Positions 38,902-47,837 of a DNA stretch of 64,000 nt are shown here, in pieces. Every line of letters starts with the position of its first letter. The stretch's first letter is position 1. A program made the translations under genes and the position numbers. The DNA comes from Lachnotalea glycerini (lineage in GTDB: Bacteria; Bacillota; Clostridia; Lachnospirales; Lachnospiraceae), in assembly GCF_003201285.1 (NCBI RefSeq), contig NZ_QICS01000008.1, forward strand, positions 115,566-179,565, written 5' to 3'. Below the pieces are notes generated by a model. It worked only from the letters and a program-made list of their open reading frames with translations. It was not told the DNA's origin and searched no databases.

Positions 38902-39180
38902 ATGAAAACAGAATATGAATTTACTGAAAATCAAAAATCCAGACTAGCATTTTTATACAGTACAAGAGATTTATTTTTTAGTGAATTGCAAAAAGCATAT
39001 TACACAGAGGGAAAAGATAACAACTTTGAATACATAAAATTACTGAATGAAAAATTAATGCTTGTTTCTGCTGAAATCACTGAAATATATGTATTAGCTC
39101 CAACAAGATGTTTAATGACCAAAGAAGAATATGAGAGTTTTACAAAATTGAAGATGGTAAAGGGGTACAAGAAATTATGA
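38902..39180 (+). CDS. Hypothetical phage protein
   Basis: A 92-residue protein with helical N-terminal two-thirds. Ends in an ATGA overlap with the next (broken) gene. The ribosome site is weak (GAAAGTAGG). Function unknown. Confidence 0.55.
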   Translation: MKTEYEFTENQKSRLAFLYSTRDLFFSELQKAYYTEGKDNNFEYIKLLNEKLMLVSAEITEIYVLAPTRCLMTKEEYESFTKLKMVKGYKKL

Positions 39181-39502
39181 ATAAATGTGTTTGCGACATA
39201 TGCGGAATAGAAATCCAAAAAGGCATTTTAAAATCAAAGAACGAAAGCTTATGACCGACTGCACAAATGTTTTACCAATAATCAGTTGGGTAAAGGTTGA
39301 TATATGCGATAAATGTTTTAACAATTTAGTTCAGCTTAGATACGAGGGCGATTTAATAAAACGTATTGAAGACCTGTCATATCACTATGATGAAAAATAT
39401 CCGAATGATGTAGATATGCAGTCAGCTTATTTGCAAGGTATACAAGATTGTATTGATATATTGCTGCCAACTAAGCTAAAAGATATATTGCGAAAGGAGT
39501 GA
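39178..39502 (+). pseudogene. Zinc-ribbon protein gene with frameshift
   Basis: ATG 39178 reads MNKCVCDICGIEIQKG and stops at 39255; a +1 shift near 39217-39232 reads FKIKERKLMTDCTNVLPIIS, then VDICDKCFNNLVQL to 39502. Joined, two CxxC pairs (CDIC and CDKC) make a standard zinc ribbon of about 107 residues. The break lies in CAAAAAGGCATTTTAAAA. Confidence 0.6.
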
Positions 39503-39507
39503 CCAGC

Positions 39508-39738
39508 ATGGGTGAAAATATAGACAAAATGAAAATTTGTTTAATCAGCGAAACAGGAGAAGAAATTGAACTTTCAGGAATACCGGAACTAACACTAAAC
39601 TCAAATGATACCGAAGCGACTAGCAATAAAGATTTCGAAATGCCGTCAAGTAGTTGTGAAGTTAGTCTAAATATTAAGCCTAGATCACATGTAAGGCTAT
39701 GGCTTGCCCTTATTGGATTCCCAACATCAAATAACTAG
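39508..39738 (+). CDS. Hypothetical phage protein
   Basis: A 76-residue protein from ATG 39508 (AAAGGAG upstream). Acidic N-terminal part and a basic tail (KPRSHVRLWLALIGF). Not recognised. Confidence 0.5.
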   Translation: MGENIDKMKICLISETGEEIELSGIPELTLNSNDTEATSNKDFEMPSSSCEVSLNIKPRSHVRLWLALIGFPTSNN

Positions 39739-39784
39739 AGAAAGATTCATGGCGGTGTAATGGATAGAAGGGGCGTGTAGAGTA

Positions 39785-40138
39785 TTGAATAAAATTGAAC
39801 AACTTAAGCCGTTAACCATTGGAATCCTTGGATATAACACAGACTTATCATTCAGGGGTTTACATGATTTAGCCTGTGACAATGAGGAACAGGTCGAACA
39901 GCATAAAAAAGAGTTTTTAAAACTTGCAGATGAGACCAAGATAATCCCTATCACAAATACTAACTTATTAAGCTCTCGTCGTGCGGTACGTATCGACCAG
40001 TTAATTTTGTTTGATGATGATAGGTGGCTGATTGAAAGTAATAAGGCTGAAAATATTTTGAAAATAAAACGTTTTCTTCTATGCCACTCATGTGTGCCGG
40101 AAGAATATCAGATTTTGAAATATGAGGACGTGTTCTAA
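39785..40138 (+). CDS. Hypothetical phage protein
   Basis: A 117-residue protein from TTG 39785; start uncertain. Features EEQVEQHKKEFLKLADETKIIP, then TNLLSSRRAVRIDQLILFDDDRW. No known domain. Confidence 0.55.
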   Translation: MNKIEQLKPLTIGILGYNTDLSFRGLHDLACDNEEQVEQHKKEFLKLADETKIIPITNTNLLSSRRAVRIDQLILFDDDRWLIESNKAENILKIKRFLLCHSCVPEEYQILKYEDVF

Positions 40139-40171
40139 ACTTTCTCAAAAAATAAAAAAGGAGCTGACACC

Positions 40172-40402
40172 ATGACAAATAAAAAATGCTTTGAAAAACA
40201 TTTTCATGCAAGACAAGGAATTTGTCTGGCAGAGAGATATCAAAATAAACTATTTTCAGTTGCAGTCTAAGAAGATTATTGCCATGAGTGCGGCAAGGTT
40301 CGTGATAAATGGTTTATATTTTGGAACTTTAGATTTCTGAAGTTATTTAAAAAGCGGCAATCAGTATCTTTGAATTTCGATAGCGATTTGCCATATAACT
40401 AA
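40172..40402 (+). pseudogene. Small gene with in-frame TAA
   Basis: Behind AAAGGAG, ATG 40172 encodes 32 residues to TAA 40268-40270; the same frame continues EDYCHECGKVRDKWFIFWNF to TAA 40402. The second half has a CxxCG motif. One substitution (for example CAA or GAA to TAA) would explain the interruption. Confidence 0.55.
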
Positions 40403-40450
40403 CCGTATCGAATTGCACACGGTTAAATTTGAGAATGGAGGTAGTTCTAA

Positions 40451-40861
40451 GTGGATAAAGTTTATGGAATTGGAACTGGCGAATATTCAGATTGGAATAT
40501 AGTAGGATTTTTTACGGATAAATTACAGGCAGAAAAATATTGCCAATTTATGAATGATAAATATCCACACGAGAATTACGAAGTTTGCGAATTGGAAAAC
40601 CTCAATGAAAATATTGACTTATCATTGATATATCCTAAATATACATTTACGTTTAATGGAAAATTCAATGACTACTGGGAAAATGTACAAGGCAGTTTAG
40701 CTGTAAATGGAGAAAAAAACGAAGTTAGAGAAAATAAAAATGGATATGCAGACAATAAATATATGATTAAAGTTGTCACAACTGAAAAGGACCGTAATAA
40801 AGCTGCTAAGATAGCACAAGATATGTTCGCAAAATATAAAGCTGAAAAAGCTGGTTTGTAA
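40451..40861 (+). CDS. Hypothetical phage protein
   Basis: A 136-residue protein from GTG 40451 (GGAGG upstream). Markers YGIGTGEYSDWNIVGFFTDK, KYCQFMNDKYP, and a helical charged tail. No function known. Confidence 0.6.
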   Translation: MDKVYGIGTGEYSDWNIVGFFTDKLQAEKYCQFMNDKYPHENYEVCELENLNENIDLSLIYPKYTFTFNGKFNDYWENVQGSLAVNGEKNEVRENKNGYADNKYMIKVVTTEKDRNKAAKIAQDMFAKYKAEKAGL

Positions 40862-40923
40862 ATTAAAGGGGGTCGAAATCCACTCCTTTATAATATCAAG
40901 TGGATACATAGGAGGGAAAAGCA

Positions 40924-41508
40924 ATGAAAATATTTTTTGATACAGAATTTACAGGATTACATAAAAATACTACGCTGATTAGTATTGGATTGATTTCGGA
41001 AGATAGAAGACAGTTCTACGCAGAATTAATTGATTACAATGAAAATCATTGCGATACATGGATAAAAGAAAATGTGATTAAGCATTTGAGAAAGACTGAC
41101 TGGAGGGAAAAAAGAGGGACATATATTCCAAATTATCATATTGGTGCAAAACAGGAAATTGGGAAATCATTAGATAATTGGTTAGTCCAGTTTGAAGAGG
41201 TAGAGTTAGTGTCTGATGTTTGCCATTACGATATGGTTTTGCTAATAGATTTATTTGCAACAGCTTTCAATATGCCAAATAATGTTGCTCATGCTTGCTA
41301 TGATATTAATCAAGATATCGCAAGAAAGTATGGAATTTCCATGAAAGAAGCTTTTGATAAGTCAAGAGAGGATATTTTGTATCAGCATTACAAAGAAAAT
41401 AAAGTACAAGGTGATAAGCACAATGCTTTATATGACGCAAAGGTTATTCGTGAATTGTATCAGATTCTCAACGATGTAGATTTTGAGAAAATACATAGAC
41501 TGGGGTGA
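40924..41508 (+). CDS. 3'-5' exonuclease, DEDD type
   Basis: A 194-residue protein with FFDTEFTGL (motif I), HYDMVLLIDLF (motif II) and HNALYDAKVIRELYQIL (motif III, DEDDh-like His). It matches the small exoribonuclease/DnaQ-like proteins found in phages. GGAGGGAAAAG precedes the ATG. RNA or DNA preference unknown. Confidence 0.82.
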   Translation: MKIFFDTEFTGLHKNTTLISIGLISEDRRQFYAELIDYNENHCDTWIKENVIKHLRKTDWREKRGTYIPNYHIGAKQEIGKSLDNWLVQFEEVELVSDVCHYDMVLLIDLFATAFNMPNNVAHACYDINQDIARKYGISMKEAFDKSREDILYQHYKENKVQGDKHNALYDAKVIRELYQILNDVDFEKIHRLG

Positions 41509-41512
41509 TTTT

Positions 41513-41674
41513 ATGAAGTTAATAGCAATATCAGTAACAATTTTAAATATTATACTTGCACTGTTGTACATATGGTTTGGAAATTCGAAGGATTGTAAGA
41601 ATAATCAACATTGGTTTTTCTACTCACTGGCAGTTCTTACACTTATAAACACATATTTGATATGGTGGTATTGA
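41513..41674 (+). CDS. Small two-span membrane protein
   Basis: A 53-residue protein from ATG 41513 (GGGGTGA upstream) with two hydrophobic spans (IAISVTILNIILALLYIWF and FFYSLAVLTLINTYLIWW) and a short cysteine-containing loop. First of a small membrane-related cluster with the LemA pair. Confidence 0.6.
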   Translation: MKLIAISVTILNIILALLYIWFGNSKDCKNNQHWFFYSLAVLTLINTYLIWWY

Positions 41675-41688
41675 AAAGGGGAAATTAA

Positions 41689-41874
41689 ATGCGGTTAAGT
41701 AATTGTACTTTTATTGTTAAAGTTGGAAACAAGTATTTAGAATTTGATACGCACGAAATAACAGAATTACATATTGAGCAAAAACGAGTTTCAATTTGTT
41801 ACTTGCAGGATAATTCAAGAGGTTCTTTAAGCGTTGGGTTTGAAGATTTTGAAATAAGACAAGAGGAGAGTTAG
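41689..41874 (+). CDS. Hypothetical small protein
   Basis: A 61-residue beta-rich protein (CTFIVKVGNKYLEFDTHEIT) behind AAGGGG. It lies 4 bp before lemA. Function unknown. Confidence 0.55.
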   Translation: MRLSNCTFIVKVGNKYLEFDTHEITELHIEQKRVSICYLQDNSRGSLSVGFEDFEIRQEES

Positions 41875-41878
41875 GATA

Positions 41879-42424
41879 ATGAAAAATGGAAAAATGATAT
41901 TGATATCAATTGCAGGAGTTTTGGTCGTAATACTTATGTGTGTATTTGCGGTCAACGGAGTTCAAAACAGGGCAATTTCACTTGAAGAGCAGATAAAGAC
42001 GGCAGATTCAGATATTAAGGTACAAGAAAAAAGACGTGTCGATTTGCTTTATAACTTAGTTGATACTGTAAAAGAATATGATAAGCACGAATACAGCACA
42101 CTGAAAGACGTTGTGGATGCTAGGGGTTCCAGTGATGGAGATATTTCAGAAGTTACAACTTTGATTGCGGCCACAGCTGAAGCTTATCCGGATTTGAAAT
42201 CAAGTGATAATTATAAGCAGCTAATGAATGAACTGAGTATAACGGAAAATATGATTGCAGAGTATCGGAGTAATTATAATAAGCAGATTAAAGAATATAA
42301 CAGATATGTTCGTAAATTTCCTAATAATCAATTTTTGAGTATGCTTGATTATGAAAGTGTTGTTTATACATATTTGCAATACGATGTTTCAGACGATGCA
42401 CCACAAGATTTATTTGAGGATTAA
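41879..42424 (+). CDS. lemA: LemA-family membrane protein
   Basis: A 181-residue protein: one N-terminal span (MILISIAGVLVVILMCVFAV) and a LemA-like helical domain (LEEQIKTADSDIKVQEKRRVDLL, YNLVDTVKEYDKHE, LIAATAEAYPDLKSSDNYKQL, ELSITENMIAEYR). LemA proteins occur in many bacteria with unclear function. Phage carriage, paired with a membrane protein, may indicate envelope remodelling or exclusion. Confidence 0.85.
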   Translation: MKNGKMILISIAGVLVVILMCVFAVNGVQNRAISLEEQIKTADSDIKVQEKRRVDLLYNLVDTVKEYDKHEYSTLKDVVDARGSSDGDISEVTTLIAATAEAYPDLKSSDNYKQLMNELSITENMIAEYRSNYNKQIKEYNRYVRKFPNNQFLSMLDYESVVYTYLQYDVSDDAPQDLFED

Positions 42425-42427
42425 GTT

Positions 42428-43144
42428 ATGGAGATAACAAAGCGAGAAATTGTAGTGAGTATTTCGATTATTGCTATTATGTTAGTAATTGGATTTTGGA
42501 TAAGCTCTAAAATTTCTGACTATGAATTAGATGAAAATGAGAAATATAATAAATCACTAAAGATTGAATCAAACGATTTGTTTCAGTATGGAATGGAAAC
42601 TAATGTTGGTAATGCTTTTGTTTATGGAGATTTTGAAGCAGTTGACACAGTATCTTATCCTGAAATAACAGGAGAATATTTGTATCTTGAGAAAGTAAAA
42701 GAAAAATATACAAAACATACAAGAATTGTTCATCACTCAAATGGTAAAACATCATGGACAACAACTGAAACATATTGGACTTGGGATAGAGTTGATTCAG
42801 AAAATATTCACTCAAATAGAATTAAGTTTCTTGGTGTTGAATTTGATTATAACAAGATTAAAACTCCTGATTCTAAATATATAAAAACTGTTAAAGAATC
42901 GAAATATATAAGATATAAGTTATATGGTTGTCAAACAAAATATACAGGAACGATTTTTACACAACTAAAAGATAATACAATATCTGACAATTCAAAGTTT
43001 TATGATAATATGTCAATTCAGGAAACAGTAAAGTATTTGGAAGTTAGAGTTGGAACAATATTATTTTGGATAGCATGGATTATGTTAATGACATGTTTGG
43101 TATCTGGATTCTATTATTTAGATAACAATTGGTTAAATAAATAA
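42428..43144 (+). CDS. Membrane protein paired with LemA
   Basis: A 238-residue protein with spans near each end (IVVSISIIAIMLVIGFWIS and LFWIAWIMLMTCLVSGFYYL) and a beta-rich extracytoplasmic middle (TTTETYWTWDRVDSENIHS). The layout resembles TMEM43-type proteins. It starts 3 bp after lemA, so the two likely act together. Confidence 0.7.
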   Translation: MEITKREIVVSISIIAIMLVIGFWISSKISDYELDENEKYNKSLKIESNDLFQYGMETNVGNAFVYGDFEAVDTVSYPEITGEYLYLEKVKEKYTKHTRIVHHSNGKTSWTTTETYWTWDRVDSENIHSNRIKFLGVEFDYNKIKTPDSKYIKTVKESKYIRYKLYGCQTKYTGTIFTQLKDNTISDNSKFYDNMSIQETVKYLEVRVGTILFWIAWIMLMTCLVSGFYYLDNNWLNK

Positions 43145-43199
43145 AGTGATGCCGTGTACTAAATTACGGCGCATGGGTTCGAATCCCATTCTTTCCGTT
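43141..43199 (+). other. tRNA-like remnant with T-arm
   Basis: A standard tRNA T-arm, ATGGG-TTCGAAT-CCCAT (43173-43189), followed by an acceptor-like TCTTTCC. Upstream is a hairpin GCCGTG/TACGGC (43151-43170, 8-nt loop), but no D-arm or matching 5' acceptor strand (GGAAAGA) exists. It is a degenerate tRNA, perhaps the 3' half left by a recombination event. Confidence 0.5.
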
Positions 43200-43217
43200 A
43201 AAAGGGGGATTGTTAAA

Positions 43218-43442
43218 ATGAGTGATACATACAAGGCAATTTATAAATGTTGTTTATGTGGTAAGAAATTTCCACTTCCAAAGATAGAAATATATTCAGA
43301 TAACATTGAAAAGATTATTTCGGATTTTCAATTAAGATCATATGCTAGTGGAAGAAATTACCTGCTACATCTAACAGAAAAACATCGTTGTAAGGATGGC
43401 TCACTTGGATTTGCTGATTTTCAAGGATTTAAGAAAGAGTGA
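43218..43442 (+). CDS. Zinc-finger-like small protein
   Basis: A 74-residue protein from ATG 43218 (AGGGGG upstream). CCLCGKKF plus HLTEKHRC gives a C2H2-type arrangement. Overlaps the next gene closely. Nucleic-acid binding near the terminase genes is plausible. Confidence 0.65.
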   Translation: MSDTYKAIYKCCLCGKKFPLPKIEIYSDNIEKIISDFQLRSYASGRNYLLHLTEKHRCKDGSLGFADFQGFKKE

Positions 43443-43446
43443 TGAT

Positions 43447-43632
43447 ATGGATATAATAGAATTTGCGAAAAGAGTTTGTCCTAATCAAGAGTTGAATAAG
43501 TTTCAAAAAGAGATATTGTTGAAATATCAAAAAGCAAAAGAAGAAAATAAAGAACTTATTCTTTGTTTTTCAAGATGTATTGGAAGAACAATGGTAATGA
43601 AAATCATTGATGAATTTCACAATCATAATTAA
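43447..43632 (+). CDS. Small protein with terminase-like N-terminal pattern
   Basis: A 61-residue protein (IIEFAKRVCPNQELNKFQKEI, LILCFSRCIGRTMVMKIID) from ATG 43447. The CFSRCIGRT stretch resembles the start of a terminase ATPase or a P-loop, but the protein is too short to be one; related small proteins occur just before terL in clostridial phages. Confidence 0.55.
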   Translation: MDIIEFAKRVCPNQELNKFQKEILLKYQKAKEENKELILCFSRCIGRTMVMKIIDEFHNHN

Positions 43633-43640
43633 ATAACTAT

Positions 43641-43660
43641 TGAGCGCCTATGAGTGCCAT
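43641..43660. repeat. Tandem 10-bp repeat before terL
   Basis: TGAGCGCCTA-TGAGTGCCAT, two copies of TGAGYGCCWW. The same pair occurs at 53355-53374 before the tape measure gene. Confidence 0.55.
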
Positions 43661-43678
43661 TTTAAAAGGGTGGTATTT

Positions 43679-45334
43679 ATGGGCGATATAGAAAAAAATA
43701 GACAAATAATTGAAAAATTACATAAGATTGATCTAAGCCAATACAAGAATCTTAGCATGCTTATGGACATGTGTATAGCGGTAAAGAATGATGATTTAGA
43801 ACTTGCTATTAAAGAATCTAAGTTTGTAAAAAGACAGGCCGCAATTGGTTCCCGAAAAGATGTTAGATTCATGGATTTGTATTATAAGTCACTTTTGCTA
43901 TTGGCTCCCTATGATTTTGATAGTTATTGTATTTACTTGGAGAAAAATAGGGAGTCTAAGGAACGATTTTATTTGCCAAGAAGAAAAACTTTAAAAGTAT
44001 TGGTAGATAAATTGCAGGCACTTGCAGATGATGAACTTGACGAATTGTTTATTCATATGCCTGGTAGAGTCGGAAAGACTCAATTAGTTACAGAATTTCT
44101 TTGTTGGTATTCAAGTCGATTCCCTGAAAAGAGCAACTTATATTGTTCCTACGCAGATAGTGTTGCAGGTGCATTTTATGACGGTTGTTTAGAGCTAATG
44201 TCAGACCCAACATACCTACATAAAGAAATATTCCCAGACTTTAAAATAGTTGGTACAGATTCAAAAGGAAATATGATTGATGTTGGCAGAAAGAAAAAAT
44301 ACAAGAGTATTACCGCAAAGGGTTTAACATCAGGGCTAAATGGTTTGTGTGACTGTAATGGAATTGAAATTGGTGATGATTTGTTAGAGGGTATTCAAGA
44401 TGCAATGAATCCCGAAATTTTGAAAAGGAAACAAGCCATTGTTGACAATAACTATATTCCAAGAGCAAAATCAGGAGCGAAAAGGTTGTGGATGGGAACA
44501 ATATGGAGCTTGCAAGATCCATATTCAAATAGAATTGAGTTCTTAACAAATGATAAAAGCGCGCAATATATACGGTGGGAAGTTGTAAAAATTCCGGCTT
44601 TAGATGAAAATGAAGAAAGCAATTTTGATTATGATTACAATGTTGGATTTAATACAGAGCATTATAAGCAAATCAGAGCTAAGTTTGAAAGAAACGAAGA
44701 TACGGCCAGTTGGTTAGCACAGTATCAGCAAGAACCAATTGAAAGAGCAGGTGCATTATTTACACCGGAATTTATGAGATTTTACAATGGTGTTCTTCCT
44801 GCAGGGGAACCAGATAATATTGTTGCAGCGTGTGACATTGCTTTTGGTGGTCCCGACTTCTTGGCATTTGGAATTTTATATATTTATGGAGAGGAAAAGT
44901 ATCTTGTTGATTGTATTTTTGATAACAGTGAAAAGAATATTACTCAACCTCGAATTGTTCAGATGATTTTAAAACATCAAGTTAAGCGTAGTTTTTGGGA
45001 ATATAACAACGGTGGTGAGGGTTTTAAAGATGATATAGAAAGGCTCTTAAAGGAAAAAGGCTATAGGCACAACATGATAGGTTCCTATGCTCCAACTACA
45101 AAGAGTAAGCAAAATAGAATTATGGATAGGGCGCCAGAAATCAGAGATATTTACTTTTTGAAAGATAGTAAGAGAGATAAGGATTACTCAAAACTTATGA
45201 GTAATGTTTATTCCTATAAGGTTTTAGGAAAAAATCCGCATGAAGATGGACCTGATATGCTGGCATACTTATGTAGCTATGCAGATTCAACGCCAAGCGT
45301 AGCAATTATTATGAAAAACCCATATGCAAGATAG
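43679..45334 (+). CDS. terL: Large terminase subunit
   Basis: A 551-residue protein from ATG 43679 (AAAGGGTGG upstream). ATPase: FIHMPGRVGKTQLVTEFLCW (Walker A near 127), then NLYCSYADSVAGAFYDG; RNase H-like nuclease: IVAACDIAFGGPDFLAFG (first Asp), DCIFDNSEKN, and a C-terminal HEDGPDMLAYLC (acidic cluster). It translocates and cuts DNA during capsid filling together with TerS. Confidence 0.93.
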   Translation: MGDIEKNRQIIEKLHKIDLSQYKNLSMLMDMCIAVKNDDLELAIKESKFVKRQAAIGSRKDVRFMDLYYKSLLLLAPYDFDSYCIYLEKNRESKERFYLPRRKTLKVLVDKLQALADDELDELFIHMPGRVGKTQLVTEFLCWYSSRFPEKSNLYCSYADSVAGAFYDGCLELMSDPTYLHKEIFPDFKIVGTDSKGNMIDVGRKKKYKSITAKGLTSGLNGLCDCNGIEIGDDLLEGIQDAMNPEILKRKQAIVDNNYIPRAKSGAKRLWMGTIWSLQDPYSNRIEFLTNDKSAQYIRWEVVKIPALDENEESNFDYDYNVGFNTEHYKQIRAKFERNEDTASWLAQYQQEPIERAGALFTPEFMRFYNGVLPAGEPDNIVAACDIAFGGPDFLAFGILYIYGEEKYLVDCIFDNSEKNITQPRIVQMILKHQVKRSFWEYNNGGEGFKDDIERLLKEKGYRHNMIGSYAPTTKSKQNRIMDRAPEIRDIYFLKDSKRDKDYSKLMSNVYSYKVLGKNPHEDGPDMLAYLCSYADSTPSVAIIMKNPYAR

Positions 45335-45349
45335 ATTAAAGGAGAGCGA

Positions 45350-45811
45350 TTGATTATGAATATTACATCAGAATATTTAGCACAGTATACATATTTGGAA
45401 TCGCAAATTAAGAGGCTGAGGCGGAAATATGAATATTATAAAAAGAATCCCATTAAGTCAGAATACGGTGTTGTAACTGGTTCAATGCCCAATTTTCCAT
45501 ATGCGCAATGTCACTTTGTTGTGACAGGACCAAATATAAAATCAGACGAAGAAAGACAAAAAATAATTAGCCAGCTTCTAATTGACATTAAGGGAAATGA
45601 GCGGTTATATGAGGATATGAAGCTTGAAATTGAACTGTTTTTAGAGGGTATTGCTGATTTGGAGATGAAAACTATAATGCAAATGAAATATATTGATAAT
45701 ATGTCAATGGAAAAAATCGGAGAAGAATTAAATTATGATAAGAGCAGTATTTCAAGAAAAATAGATAAGTTTTTGAAGTCAATAGAAGATGCAACACATG
45801 CAACAAGGTAA
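45350..45811 (+). CDS. ArpU/RinA-like late transcription regulator
   Basis: A 153-residue protein: N-terminal coiled coil (YTYLESQIKRLRRKYEYYKK), C-terminal sigma-70 region 4-like HTH (DLEMKTIMQMKYIDNMSMEKIG, then LNYDKSSISRKIDKFL). Such DUF1492/ArpU-type proteins activate late phage genes. Between terL and portal rather than before terS, where they usually lie. TTG 45350 or ATG 45356 follows AAAGGAG. Confidence 0.75.
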   Translation: MIMNITSEYLAQYTYLESQIKRLRRKYEYYKKNPIKSEYGVVTGSMPNFPYAQCHFVVTGPNIKSDEERQKIISQLLIDIKGNERLYEDMKLEIELFLEGIADLEMKTIMQMKYIDNMSMEKIGEELNYDKSSISRKIDKFLKSIEDATHATR

Positions 45812-45877
45812 TATGTTAATATGATATCGTAGATAAGTTTCATAAAATGTACTTTCCTTTCAGATTATGGTGCGAAT

Positions 45878-45909
45878 GAGTCGTTTACTAAATGTAGGCG
45901 GCTCTTTTT
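45878..45909 (+). terminator. Intrinsic terminator
   Basis: GAGTCGTTTAC-TAAAT-GTAGGCGGCTC, 11-bp stem with three G-U pairs, then TTTTT. Separates the regulator gene from the structural genes. Confidence 0.85.
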
Positions 45910-45934
45910 GCGTGTCAATAAATGAGGTGACGGA

Positions 45935-46132
45935 ATGTCAAAAAAGAAAATGAAAGAAATAAGATGCCCTGTTTGCAGTAAAAAATTATGCTACACAAAT
46001 GGGGATTTAGAAATTAAATGTACTCGTAGCGGTTGCGGTGTAATCGTGTCATTCAAATATGATAATGACGATTACAAAAGTCGTAAAGAGCCGCCGCGTT
46101 CAACGATTAGCGGCAAAACATTTTTCTATTAG
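45935..46132 (+). CDS. Com-like zinc-finger protein
   Basis: A 65-residue protein: KEIRCPVCSKKLCYTNGDLEIKC, with a further Cys, is the zinc finger of the Mu Com family (translational regulator in Mu). In Firmicute phages it appears before the portal gene; the role there is unclear. GAGGTGA precedes the ATG. Confidence 0.75.
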   Translation: MSKKKMKEIRCPVCSKKLCYTNGDLEIKCTRSGCGVIVSFKYDNDDYKSRKEPPRSTISGKTFFY

Positions 46133-46145
46133 GTGGTGATTGAGC

Positions 46146-47699
46146 ATGGATGAGCAAAAAGAATATTCCTTTACAGGTAGAAAAAGAATTTATACAGATG
46201 AACGTGTGATTGATGAAAGCAATATTCTTCAAGTTCTTAGGGATGCGCTTATCACTCATAGTCAAAATGCGGATAGGATTCGTTTTTTATTAAATTATGA
46301 AGCAGGATATCAGCCGCTTACAAGAGAAAAGAAAGTAAGGTCTGATATTGATATAAAGGTTTGTGATAATGTTGCAAATCAAATAACAGAATTTAAATTA
46401 GGTTACAACTGGGGAAATCCCATTGAGTTTGTCCAGCGCAGTAATGACCATCCAAAAGGTTCTAATAAAGATACAGAAGATAGCGCAATTACATTGTTAA
46501 ATAATATGCTCAAATGCGAATATAAAAATACAAAAGACCAGGAGTTAGCAAGATACATAGAAATTTGCGGAGTTGGCTATAGGCTAATTGATATAAAACG
46601 AGATTGCGAAGACGGGGAAGCAGTATTTGATATTTCAATACTGAATCCTCTTTTTGCTTTTGTTGTTTACACAAATGATGCTTACAGGAAACCTGTTATG
46701 GCATGTTCGTTCCGAACTGTTGAAAACGGAAATTCTTATTATACTTGCTATACAAAAGATACAAGATTTGAAATTATCAATGCAGTTAAAATTGTAAGTC
46801 GAGAGAAAAAAGATAATTATATGGTTGCCAACCAATATACAGAATTAAATCCATTGGGAATGATTCCGATTATTGAATACAACCGCAGCGCTGACCGAAT
46901 GGGCTGTTTTGAACGACAAATAAGTGACATGGACAACTTAAATATTCTTATTTCTGATTTTACAAATGATGTTGACCAGGGTACACAGGCTGTTTGGCAT
47001 TTAAATGACGTAGAACTTCCAACTGATGAAAATGGAGATTCTATAACACCAAAATCTAATGAATGGTTAAACACTCAAACTACCAGAGATGGAAAACAGC
47101 CATTTGTCAAGCCTTTAGCAACTGAATATGATTATCAAGGCATGTTAGAAAACATCAAATACAGACGTGATGTGATTATGCAGAAATGTAGCGTTCCACT
47201 TAGAAGTGAGCCGGGCGGCGGCTCAACTGGAACAGCAATGAGCATGTCAAGCGGTTGGAGTGATGCAGAGTGTTCAGCATCAAAAGAAGCTTTGATTATT
47301 GAACAGAGTGAATTGCAGGCATTAAAAGTTATTTTAAAAGCAATCAAAAAAAGTCCTGATGTTCCGGCAGATAGCGAATTGTTAAAGTTAACTGCAAGTG
47401 ATATAGAAATAAGATTTATTCGTAACAAGACTTACGATATGGCAACTAAAGCCAATGCTTTTGCTACATATATCGGTCATGGCATTCATGGTCGTGATGC
47501 GCTGGCCATGGTTGATGCTACGTCAAATATCGAAGCTGTTTATACGAACAGCAAAGATACGATAGAAGCATATCAAAAGTCCATATTTGAAAAATTGAAT
47601 AATACAAACAATGAAAATCCGCCAAATAATGATAGGACATTGTCTGATAATTCAGATCAGACAGATAATTCACCTATTCTTGGGAGTAATGTTAAATAG
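46146..47699 (+). CDS. Portal protein (SPP1-like family)
   Basis: A 517-residue protein from ATG 46146 (TAGGTGGTGATTG upstream). SPP1-like portal features: NADRIRFLLNYEAGYQPL, NQITEFKLGYNWGNPIEF, NPLGMIPIIEY, SDMDNLNILISDFTNDVDQ, and CSVPLRSEPGGGSTGTAMS. It forms the dodecameric ring through which terminase pumps DNA. Confidence 0.93.
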   Translation: MDEQKEYSFTGRKRIYTDERVIDESNILQVLRDALITHSQNADRIRFLLNYEAGYQPLTREKKVRSDIDIKVCDNVANQITEFKLGYNWGNPIEFVQRSNDHPKGSNKDTEDSAITLLNNMLKCEYKNTKDQELARYIEICGVGYRLIDIKRDCEDGEAVFDISILNPLFAFVVYTNDAYRKPVMACSFRTVENGNSYYTCYTKDTRFEIINAVKIVSREKKDNYMVANQYTELNPLGMIPIIEYNRSADRMGCFERQISDMDNLNILISDFTNDVDQGTQAVWHLNDVELPTDENGDSITPKSNEWLNTQTTRDGKQPFVKPLATEYDYQGMLENIKYRRDVIMQKCSVPLRSEPGGGSTGTAMSMSSGWSDAECSASKEALIIEQSELQALKVILKAIKKSPDVPADSELLKLTASDIEIRFIRNKTYDMATKANAFATYIGHGIHGRDALAMVDATSNIEAVYTNSKDTIEAYQKSIFEKLNNTNNENPPNNDRTLSDNSDQTDNSPILGSNVK

Positions 47700-47725
47700 G
47701 ACAGTCGAAAAATCGACTGTCTTTT
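47700..47725 (+). terminator. Intrinsic terminator after portal
   Basis: GACAGTCGA-AAAA-TCGACTGTC then TTTT, a perfect 9-bp stem starting at the portal stop codon. Likely partial, with the capsid genes continuing downstream. Confidence 0.9.
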
Positions 47726-47837
47726 ATATATTCCGCAGAGAAGCGGATAACCAAACACATTAAAAAACGGAGAGAACCTTAAACACAAAATATTCATGTC
47801 AGAGAAGACTTAAAAACACAGAAAGAGGTAGCTAATT

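Noticed and set aside
2606..40402. TAA reassigned to an amino acid in this phage
   Set aside because: Four small genes contain in-frame TAA, but TAA is the normal stop of many intact genes here (for example SSB, istA and the XRE regulator at 33156). Decay or error is simpler.
43141..43199. Functional tRNA gene
   Set aside because: No D-arm, an 8-nt anticodon-position loop and no 5' acceptor match; kept only as a remnant.
43146..43217. Longer start for the zinc-finger gene at 43218
   Set aside because: The upstream extension runs through the tRNA-like arm and lacks a ribosome site, whereas ATG 43218 has AGGGGG.
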